In this document: positions 33,815-43,084 of the stretch, in pieces
Layout: each line of letters begins with the position of its first letter
Position numbering within the stretch: the stretch's first letter is position 1
Notes under the pieces: generated by a model
Seen by the model: only the letters and a program-made list of their open reading frames with translations
The model's database searches: none
Told to the model about the DNA's origin: nothing
Made by a program: the position numbers and the translations under genes
From: Nothopassalora personata
Lineage: Eukaryota > Ascomycota > Dothideomycetes > Mycosphaerellales > Mycosphaerellaceae
NCBI GenBank assembly: GCA_033816765.1
Contig: CM066289.1
Span: forward strand, 1,984,001 to 2,048,000
Length of the DNA stretch: 64,000 nt
Direction of reading: 5' to 3'

Positions 33815-36800
33815 ATGGCCTTCCACTTCGATGCGCGTGCGGACTCCAGCGATGAAGACACTCCCGCACTGGACCTCTCCAGCTGGAAGACTCGCGCCGA
33901 TGGGTCTGCACACAGCGCTCTCAGACCTGGCCCGGCTCCAGTAGCGCCAATGGTGGTGAAGGACAATGCAGACGACTCGGACGACGACAACAGCACACCC
34001 AACCTAGCCGCTTTCCAGGCCTCCGATCGCGAACGCAAGAGACCCGCAGTCGCTGCATCGCCAGTTGTGCCTTCGTTCCAAGCAATCAATTCCGTGTCGA
34101 AGCCTCCAGACAATGAGTCGACGTCCAACCTCGGATCCGACAATGGCACTCCAGACCCGGCACTGCAATTCCCAGCGCCCGAGCAAGAAGACCGGGAGGA
34201 TGTCAGAAAGCCTGCTGAGCAGAGGAGGCTGATGGTTGTTATATCGCGCAAAGAGGGCAAGAGACGCAACGAATACAGAGACTACAGAGCGGGCGACGAC
34301 AGCGTTCGCCGTGTGCTGAAGGAGTCGCGAGAGGATGATGGAACCATCATGTACAAGGTCTTGTTCGACGATTTTCACGTTGAAAATGTAAGTGCTGTCC
34401 TTCTCCTGGTACAGTTCTTTTGCACGTTCGCCTGAGGAGCATTTGCTGCGGCTGCTGGGCTATGCGCTCTTGCAACGCTGCTGGCGGCAAGCTGCTGAGA
34501 CGATTCTGCTTCGGCTCTTCAGCATCCTGACAACGAGCTCACTTGACAGCTACTATGTGAAAATCGTGCGTCACATGTGACCACAACTTGTCAACCGCAA
34601 GATCTATATAAGCCCCTCCTGGCAGCACCAACCCTCACACCTACAACAACACAGTCACTCAACTGCACCACCACATCCAGCTGACAACACCACCGCAGGT
34701 GCCTTTCGAAGAGCTCCTAGGCCTCAACAGCGGCCAAGAAGCACTCGATACCTTCGGTGAGGGCGGCGCTCTAGCTGAAGACGATACACCAGCCCCGCAG
34801 TCTCGCTCAAAACGCAACAAGAGAGCGAGGATGTCATCCACTCGTCCGGGCAGCAGGCGTACTCGTCCGAGTAACGGAATGGTCAGCACTGTTGACTTCG
34901 TGGACGGCTCAGACGTCGATGCTTCAGAGACAGAGACCAACACGCGCACACGAGGCCGGAAGCGTAAGCAGGACACGACTCAATATGCAATGGACCAGGA
35001 GCCTGAAGACGATGACGACGATGAGTCTGACGACGATGAGTCTGACGACGAGCTGAGCAGGCCTGCCCGATCCACTCGCCGTAACGCAAAGACTCGAACA
35101 AGTAGCAGAACACTCCGCACGAGGCCAATGTCCACCGGCCTTACAGAATCTGAGGACGACAGCGATCCCATGGCTGTTCTGCAGTCTGACGTACGGCCCA
35201 AGCGCCGCAAGGTCAAGACAAGCAAGTTCGACTCAATGAAGTCCGAGCGCGCCAGCGAGCGTCAGTCCGCACGTACGACCCGGCACGTTGGCGATATGGA
35301 AGAAGTAGGGGAAGAAGATATCTGGCGATCAGAGTCAGAAGAGCGTGTGGCCGCCAAACCCAAGGTTACAGTCACTCGCGAAATCTTCAAGCCCCTGCCG
35401 CGAAACCACGAGTTCCGCATTCGGCACAACCAGTACTGTGATACCTGCGGGCAAGGCGCCAACTACGCACCACTGGTGGACTGTCAGGGGTGCTCGCTGA
35501 CCTACCACAAGAGCTGCCTTGGCCATCGGACCGGCAGAGAGCATCTCGTCACAAAGGTCGACGAGGGCGAGTTCGTGCTTCAATGCCGTCGTTGTGTGGC
35601 CGTTGCGCACAAGAGGGAACCCACTGCCCCAGATCAAGGCAAGTGCCAGGAGTGCAAGCTGCATGGGCTCGGCTGCAGACCGTTTCGACCACGCAAAACG
35701 CCGGGTCAGGAGCAGCGCGAACGCGATGAGAATGATGGCGTCGATCCAATCTATGAAGTTGATCGCTCGCTCATCAATAACGCCGACAACGTGCTGTTCC
35801 GTTGCTTGAGCTGTTTCCGCGGCTTTCACTTCGAGCATCTGCCATCACGTTCAGACATGATGGATTTGGACATGGATGCAGATGCTGAGCAGCGCTTTCG
35901 AGAGTACAGCCGCGACTGGAAGTGCAAGGAGTGTCTCGATGCACCTGCGAAGGTATCAGGCATCATCGCCTGGAAACCGCTCGACGAAGATGTGTACGAT
36001 CCCGCAACAGGTTTCGAGGGTGTTCCGGAGGATGAGAAGGTCTATCTTGTCCGTTGGGAGGGTATGTCGTATTTCCGCGCTCGCTGGGTCCCCGGCCCTT
36101 GGGTTTGGGGCAGCACTACACACATGATGCGCAAAGCGTTTGCGAAGCGCGAGGATTCACAGCATCCCAAGATGCGCACTGAAGACGCCATCCCAGAAGA
36201 CTATCTGCGCACCGACATCGTACTGGATATCAAGTTCACGAGCATTGTTGATATCCGGACTGAAGAAGTCGACAAAGCCCGAATCCGCGAGGTTGATAAG
36301 GCTCTCATCAAATACAAGGGCCTCAATTACGAGGACGCCGTGTGGGAGGCACCGCCAGGGCCCGATGACGAGGAGCGATGGTCCGACTTCGTGCAGGCGT
36401 ACAACGACTGGGTCGCTGGTCGTTATGTTCGTCTGCCCAAGCCGTCTGCGCTTAAGACTCGGCTTGAGAAAGCCCGCAAAGAGGACTTCCAGAATCTCGA
36501 GAAGCAAGCCCAGCCGGACAACGTGGAGAGCGGCAAGTTGATGGACTACCAGGTGCAGGGTCTCAATTGGCTCTACTACAAGTGGTTCACCCGGAAGAAC
36601 GCCGTACTCGCGGACGAGATGGGCCTGGGAAAGACTATCCAGATTATCGCATTCCTGGCTACGTTGATCCAAGATCACCAGTGCTTCCCCTTCTTGGTTG
36701 TGGTTCCGAACTCTACCTGTCCGAATTGGCGGCGTGAGATCAAGCGGTGGGCACCAAGTCTGAGAGTTGTCGCATACTACGGCTCTGCCCAATCCAGGGA

Positions 36801-39057
36801 GATGTCATACAAATACGAGCTGTACCCGGACAACGCTAAGGACCTGCGTTGCCATATCGTTGTCACAAGCTATGATGCTGCAGCTGACGAGAACAACCGC
36901 AAGTTCTTCAAGCATGTTCCGTGGCAAGCTATGATCGTCGACGAAGGCCAGCGCCTCAAAAATGACAAGAACCTGCTCTATTCAGCCCTCCGCGCGATGA
37001 AAGTCCCCTTCAGAATTCTGCTTACCGGCACGCCGCTTCAGAACAACACGCGCGAATTATTCAACCTCCTTCATTTCCTAGACGATAGCTATGATCCAGC
37101 AGGACTGGAAAAGGAGTACGAGGAACTGGACCAGGACAAGATCAACGAGCTGCATGACTTGATTCGGCCATTCTTCCTTAGGCGTACGAAGGCTCAAGTG
37201 TTGACATTCTTGCCGCCAATGTCGCAGATCATCGTGCCCGTGAGCATGAGCTTGGTGCAAAAGAAGCTATACAAGAGCATATTGGCCAAGAACCCCGACC
37301 TTATGAAAGCGATCTTCAGCACTGAGTCTTCCAATGCAAAGGCCACCGAGCGAGGCAGCCTTTCAAACATTCTGATGCAGTTGCGCAAGTGCCTGTGCCA
37401 TCCTTTTGTTTACAACCAGAGTATTGAGGACCGGCAGGTCGACCAGGCGTCCTCGCATCGGAATCTGGTCGACGCCAGCAGCAAATTGCAGCTCCTCGAA
37501 CTTTTGCTACCTAGGCTGCAAGCCCGTGGTCATCGCGTCCTCATCTTCAGTCAGTTCCTCGAGATGCTTGACATAGTCGAGGACTTCATGGATGGCAACC
37601 AATTCCGCTACCAGCGGCTCGATGGCAAGATTAATGCTCTTACCAAACAGAAGCGGATTGACGAATTTAATGCTCCGGACTCTCCACTCTTCGCTTTCTT
37701 GCTTTCGACACGAGCAGGTGGTGTGGGCATCAACTTGGCAACCGCAGATACTGTCATTATACTGGATCCCGACTTCAACCCGCATCAGGACATCCAGGCA
37801 CTCTCGCGTGCTCATCGTATTGGACAAAACAAGAAGGTTCTATGTTTCCAGCTTGTCACCAGAGCGAGTGCGGAGGAGCGCATCATGCAAATTGGTCGCA
37901 AGAAGCTTGCGCTCGATCATGTGCTGATTCAGGAGATGGATGCTGATGATGCTGATCAGAACGACCTCGTCTCCGTCCTGCGCCATGGTGCTAGCGAGCT
38001 CTTCAACGACGACGGAACTCACGACATTATTTACGATGCTGCAAGTGTCGAGCGTCTTCTCGACCGAAGCCACATTGAAAACACTACATCAGGTGCCGAC
38101 AAGAGCGCAGAGTCTACCTTCGCATTCGCTCGGGTTTGGGCCAATAACCAAGGCGCATTGGAAGAGGCCGCGATGCCCGAGATCGAAGAATCAGCCCCAG
38201 ATCCGGGCGTTTGGGCGAACATCCTCAAGGAGCGTGAGCGCGTTGCCGCCGAAGAGGCTGCTGCCAAGGCAGAAGCATTTGGACGTGGTCGTCGTGCGCG
38301 TACGAATAATGTCGACTACACGGGCGATGTTCCCGATGGCGCAGAAGACATCGGCTTAACACCAGTGAAGAAAAAGAAGAAGAACAGGGATGAAGGTGAT
38401 GGAAGCGATACTGACTTCCAAGCTGACGATAGTGACGACGACGAGATCGATGGTGAGCAAATAGACGGCGAGGAAGTGACAGGCTTGCAGCCCGATGGTA
38501 CTAAACCCGTGACAGGTCTTGCAAAAGGCAGAGGTAAGCCGACATCTCCCAAGCGGAAAATTGCCCTCCCCTCTCCAGCAACAGCGCGCAAAGCGCAATT
38601 CACGCCCAACAAGCCTGTGGCAAAGCCCCAGAAAGTTCAAACCACGCCGAAGACAGCGAAAGGGACTCCCAAGATTCCTGCCTCTAGTAGGAAGTCTACT
38701 GTCCCGAAGAGCGCATCTTCGACTTCGAAGGCCCAGCCGTCTCCAACAAAGGAGAAAGGTGCTGGTGTTAGGAAGCCTGTGAAGATGGCAGCTCCAAAGG
38801 CTTCTGCTGCACACTTGAGCGCAGCGAAAATGAACGCGCTAGCCGCAGAGGCACCCGTCGCCGTTACGCGCACTGCTAATGAGCAGAATCCTACTTCGCC
38901 CATGAAGGATTCTGTGATGGGGCAGTCGCCTAGCGAGCCGATCGTCATCGACATTGACATCGTCGATGATGATGGTGCTGGTGCTGCCATTCCAGAGCCA
39001 CCAGACCCAGTCGCACAAGAGCAGGCGGATAACAAGTTGCTGACTGATCAACAATAA
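33815..39057 (+). CDS. Chromodomain/PHD SNF2-family chromatin remodeler (Mit1/CHD-like)
   Basis: Exons 33815-34387 and 34699-39057 give 1643 residues. The N-terminus is acidic and Ser-rich. A PHD-type Cys/His cluster lies at about residues 436-520 (CDTCGQG...CQGCSLTYHKSC), with a second one following. Chromodomain-like segments follow at about 630-770 (VYLVRWEGMSYFRARWV; ALIKYKGLNYEDAVWE). The SNF2 ATPase has DEMGLGKTIQ (about 830), DEGQRLKND (about 938), STRAGGVGINLA (about 1194) and SRAHRIGQ. The tail is Lys/Ser/Pro-rich. Fission yeast Mit1 and animal Mi-2 share this plan and act in nucleosome sliding and silencing. The 311-nt intron is unusually long for this window and contains promoter-like sequence. 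The reading frame at 39138-39627 may be its last part. Confidence 0.88.
34571..34612 (+). promoter_or_regulatory. Promoter-like sequence inside the remodeler intron
   Basis: The 311-nt intron holds a perfect 10-bp palindrome TCACATGTGA (34571-34580; an E-box) and, 24 bp later, TATATAAG (34605-34612). C/A-rich sequence typical of fungal transcription starts follows. A transcript starting there would first meet an ATG at 34831, in frame with the remodeler. The product would lack the first 235 residues but keep all known domains. This is inference from motif arrangement only. Confidence 0.35.
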
Positions 39058-39137
39058 TAGTCATCCCATCGTTCCGACGCGCACACGTTCCGAAACCCCA
39101 GGTCATCGACTTCCAGAACATCGCACCCGCAAATACG

Positions 39138-39627
39138 ATGGACACCTCAAACGGCACACCACAACCACCTGCAACGAACGGTCAAGCCGCTGGCGTCAAC
39201 TGTCGTGCTTGTCAGAGCTTCCATCCTGTTGGGAGTTGTCCTCTCAAGTTGGCTGGTGTAGAGCACTGCAACCTGTGTGGGATCGCTCACTATGGTCACG
39301 CAAGAGTGTGCCCGCACATTCAGTCAGAGACACAGGTAAGCAAGCTATCTTGCGCCGTCTGTCATGCCTTTGCTGACTCTCAAATCGTAGGTGCGCGCCA
39401 TGCTAGAAGCACTCAAGCACTCCAAGGAACCAGAGCACTTGGTCAACGAGGCAAGACGATACCTGCGCGGCTTGAAGGGTAACCTGGTACAGATGAAGAA
39501 GCAGAAGGAGCTGAAAGAGCAAGCTGCTAGGGACTCGTACGCCCAAGCCTTCCAGAAGCCCAGCTATGAGGCTCCTCCCCTCGCGCCCATGACGACTTCC
39601 TATCAGAGCCCCTGGCCGCAGTACTAA
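39138..39627 (+). CDS. Zinc-knuckle protein, possibly the C-terminus of the remodeler
   Basis: Exons 39138-39335 and 39391-39627 give 144 residues; the intron is 55 nt (GTAAGC...CGTAG). Two Cys/His clusters are visible: CRACQSFHPVGSCPLK and CNLCGIAHYGHARVCPH. A helical Lys/Glu-rich segment follows (LVNEARRYLRGLKGNLVQM). From memory, fungal Mit1-like remodelers end in a region of this kind. Only 80 bp separate this ATG from the remodeler stop, too little for a normal promoter. The frame is also open upstream to a CCCCAG acceptor at 39101 (VIDFQNIAPANT). I could not find a good phase-0 donor in the remodeler's last codons, so separate and joined models both stand. Confidence 0.65.
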
Positions 39628-39724
39628 TATGGCATGGACATGACAAAAAGGATATACGGAGGCGAAGCACGGTTTGCGGTACGGTAATGACTTCATGATG
39701 CCCAATGTATTGGTTGATCCGCTT

Positions 39725-40633
39725 CTATAGAGTCAACTTCAGCTTCAGGAGATCTTTCTCGACGATCTCCTCCTTCCTCGCCACCAGCTCATCAGCATCC
39801 CACCTCGCACTCAATAACCTCCCACTCAACCACGATTTCTTCCTCTGCTCTCTGTCTGCTGTCAACCATACACAAAACGCCCCACAAAGACCCGGCGAAT
39901 CTGTCAGGTGCGGCTTGAACACCTCCGGCGCCGTCTCCTCTGCCATTTCGCTCATGACCGCGCCAGGATGCACTGCATAAGCCACCATTCCTTCTCCACA
40001 GTATTGCTCGTGAATGTTCTCCAGCAATTTCAGCTGCGCGGCTTTACTGACGCAGTACTGAGCATTCGCTATCGGTCCTCTCACAATCAGAGAAGCGAGG
40101 CTGCTGACACCGATGAAAGCTTTCGCGCCGTCTGCGGTCGACAGCAGAAGCGGAATGAGATATTTCGCGCACAGGAAGGTGCCGACGTAGTTTACATTCG
40201 TGGCATTTTGGAACGTATCGGGATCGGTTTCGGTCACCTTCAACACGACTGGGCCCGAGAATCCAGAATTGACGGCCGCGACGTCAAGGCGTCCAAAGCG
40301 TTCCTTGATCTTGTCAGCGAGAGACGCTACCGAGGAGGCTTCGGTTATGTCGCAGGCGACGATTTCGATGGAGATGCAGGGATCGATTGCCCGGCATTCA
40401 CGTGCTGTTTCCTCGAGACCTGAAATGCGGCGTGAGGCGAGGACGAGGCCGGTGCAGCCTGCTTGGGCGTAGGATCGGGCTATGCCCGCGCCTATGCCTC
40501 TGGAGGCACCGATGACGCCGACGATGTAAGGTGTGGGGAGTTTTATTTTGCTGGGGTCGATCGTGTTGTATGGTTCGGCGTGTGAGGTTGGGACGAAGTT
40601 GCTTGTGCCGCGGGTGCCCCAGTCCACGGCCAT
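39725..40633 (-). CDS. Short-chain dehydrogenase/reductase (SDR)
   Basis: A 302-residue single-exon protein with a Rossmann fold. The nucleotide-binding motif is GVIGASRGIGAGIA (TGxxxGxG class). A VNSG segment stands in place of the usual NNAG. The catalytic Tyr-x3-Lys is YCVSK, preceded by a Ser in IGVSSLAS. An acidic residue after beta-2 is not evident and ASRR follows instead, which favours NADP(H). The substrate cannot be inferred. No targeting signal. It converges with the zinc-knuckle gene, 97 bp from that gene's stop. Confidence 0.85.
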   Translation of the reverse strand: MAVDWGTRGTSNFVPTSHAEPYNTIDPSKIKLPTPYIVGVIGASRGIGAGIARSYAQAGCTGLVLASRRISGLEETARECRAIDPCISIEIVACDITEASSVASLADKIKERFGRLDVAAVNSGFSGPVVLKVTETDPDTFQNATNVNYVGTFLCAKYLIPLLLSTADGAKAFIGVSSLASLIVRGPIANAQYCVSKAAQLKLLENIHEQYCGEGMVAYAVHPGAVMSEMAEETAPEVFKPHLTDSPGLCGAFCVWLTADREQRKKSWLSGRLLSARWDADELVARKEEIVEKDLLKLKLTL

Positions 40634-40987
40634 TGTGCTGAAGTTGGTGTCGTGGTGTCTTTTGGTGCTGCTGATGTTTGCTTGACGGGGAATGAAAAGG
40701 TTTTATACAGTGGATGGATATATATCCTAGCGTAGATCTGCACGGGCCCTTGCACTACACACACCTTCATGTGGCTGCTCTCAACGTACATAGCCGAAGG
40801 GTGGGTGAGTCATCCTGAGCACGCTCGTTCGTTCGGGTGAAGTGCAGCCGATCATGGACTTGTGATTACTCATATTCTCGCAGTATGATACACGACTCGA
40901 TACATGCGGTACTGTCGTCCCTTTCTTCAGGCGATAGTCACAGTCCTGCTTCACTGCTGCGAACTCGCTTCTCATCACATCATTCTC
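40634..40987. other. Intergenic region between SDR start and GH76 3' end
   Basis: About 350 bp, presumably the SDR promoter; a TATATAT stretch lies near 40715-40728. No gene seen. Confidence 0.45.
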
Positions 40988-42570
40988 CTAGACGCAGAAC
41001 GATAAAACTCCAAACGACACCGCAAGCAGTAGAGCCAACGTCGACGACCCCAAGATCGCCAAAGCTGACGCACCGCTCGTAGAGTTCGCCTCTCCAGCGC
41101 CTGACGTTCGCGTGCCAGTGCCATTACCTGAGTGGCCCTGCGGGCTAGTCGCCGTCCCGTCCTGCACACTCTACGCAGTCCTCAACTCCCTCGCCGGAAA
41201 GTTCGCAAGAATGGCTTCTAATGCACTAAGGTCCTGTCCAAGACCCGTCTCCCCATCAAACTCCCGACCAACCCAATCGCTACCACACGCAGTACCATTC
41301 TGGCCACCGGAACACTGCGCCGCCGCAGCACTAGCAGAAGTCTGCAAGATAGTGGTGATCCGTCCGATGTAAGCGTCTACGCCTGTGCCGTTGACAGAGT
41401 AGTTTGACTCGGCAGCTAGAGAACGTGCGTTGCCCAGCGCGCGGGCGAGACGAGTTCTGTAGGCCTTCTGGTCCACGTCGCAATTGTCTTGGGGTTGGCA
41501 AGTGGCTTCGTAAAGTATTGCGCTGCCACCGGAGTTGGCCGAGGCGCTGCGGTCAGTGAAGATCCGGCTTGCTGTGGAGACGGTGGGCCAGATCGTGTTG
41601 GACCCGAAACCGGAGTCGAGGTCTGAGGAGGAGGAGGATGTCTAGGGAGTTCTTAGCAGGATTGACTGGAATGTGGGCATCCGTTGTGCGGTTGACGTAC
41701 GATATTCGTCATGTAAGCACCCGCGTCGATCAGCAGACCAGCATTCATGGTCCACTGATATCGATTGATGTCCGAGCAGTTAGTGGTGTCGTCTGTCCCA
41801 TCATAGACAGCTCCAGTCTCATTGCTGATCAGACCGATCTCATAGGACCATTCGATACTCTTCTGAATTCGATACTCTTCTGAGCCCAGTCGATGTAGGT
41901 GGTGTTGCCTGTGTATCGAGCAAGTCGTGCCGCAAGCAGCGCGAAGCTCCCCTGGGTGAAAGAGTTCTTGTAGTTGTAGCCGTTGTTGAAGGTAAAGATC
42001 TGCCACTTGAGACCACCTCCGCAGCTTGTTTCATCCCAGCGGAGTACCTGGCTTTCAAATACATTGGTAGCAAGCTGCAACCAGGAGACATCCTGGTCGT
42101 CACGCTCGGGGAAGCCGTTCTCTGCAGCAGTCATGGCGGCCAGTGCCCAGCTGGCTTGGTCATCGTTCCCTAGCGATTTCGATTGATTTGGTCTTGGTAT
42201 TCCATCAGCGAGGCTTCTGTTTTTGAACACTTCCGGAGACTCACGGCATGTAATTATTATCCGGACCGACCTGGAACAGCATTGCCTCCTGAACTGTGTC
42301 CACAATGCTGTCATCTCCAGACTTCGACCAGTAGTTGATCAAACTGTCAAAGGCCAGACCACTCTCCCACCAATAGTACGGCTTGCCAAACAAGCAAGGT
42401 ATGCGGCCATTACTGTTGTGGTCGCTCCGGTAGAGATCCAGAATGTTTCCCACGATGGTCCTGCTGGCGCTGAGTAGCGAGTCCGTATTGTTGAAATCCA
42501 GTTCGATGGCTCGCGTGCCGCCCGCTGCAAGCACAAGGCCACGCAGGCCACAATGTATCGAGACGCGCAT
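40988..42570 (-). pseudogene. GH76 endo-1,6-alpha-mannanase (Dcw1/Dfg5-like), damaged
   Basis: Exons (minus) 42245-42570, 41701-42192 and 41171-41641. GH76 enzymes cross-link GPI mannoproteins into the cell wall. Family blocks are clear: [37 protein letters not shown] with the catalytic Asp pair, and [18 protein letters not shown]. Two defects are visible. A perfect 17-bp tandem duplication (41851-41867 and 41868-41884, last base differing) shifts the frame between WAQKS and [13 protein letters not shown] at 41171-41173 stops translation just before an in-frame Ser/Thr/Gly linker and a GPI-type hydrophobic tail (GSSTLALLLAVSFGVLSFCV, ending 40988). Everything else, including introns of 52 and 59 nt, is intact, so the damage is recent or an assembly fault. 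Confidence 0.8.
41851..41884. repeat. 17-bp tandem duplication inside the GH76 gene
   Basis: TTCGATACTCTTCTGAA at 41851-41867 is followed directly by TTCGATACTCTTCTGAG at 41868-41884. As 17 is not a multiple of three, it shifts the reading frame of the enzyme. Confidence 0.9.
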
Positions 42571-43084
42571 CCTGCTATTAGCGATCGTCCTTCGAAGTGT
42601 TGCTGTGCGTGAAATGGGCGTAAGAATAGAAGAGACTCTGAGAACAAAGGAAGACGGTGAGCAGCGACAGGTAGAATCCTACCTATTTGGGGACGTGGCG
42701 TTTTCATACTCAGTCGCCGGTGGTGAACCTTTGTGTTCACAGGAGATTGAATGGAGCCGCCGAGGACGTCGAAGGATTCTTGGCTGAGGCTGACGCAGTA
42801 CCGCATTGGCTATTCTGCGAGCCGAACATATTCTGCGTTAGGTAACGAAGGCAGAGTCGGGTCGAGACATCGCGAGCGACAAGGTCTTGTGAGAGTAGCG
42901 ACTGCATTTGTAGTACGAGCGAATGCTCAAAGCCGGAGCTGACCGCAGTGCGATGCCTCTGAGCTCCTGGTTCTCCCACGTCGAGAGCACCTGCCACAAC
43001 GGCGTTTATATGTATACAATTTGTACAGATGCAAATGCCCACGCCTGAGCACCATCGCTAAGGCATAACAGATAGATGATTTGC
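42571..43084. other. Intergenic region upstream of the GH76 gene
   Basis: About 510 bp with the GH76 promoter and the 3' flank of the next minus-strand gene. No gene seen. Confidence 0.45.

Noticed and set aside
38356..38814. 152-codon minus-strand frame inside the remodeler
   Set aside because: Antisense to the Lys/Ser-rich tail of the remodeler; composition explained by that gene.
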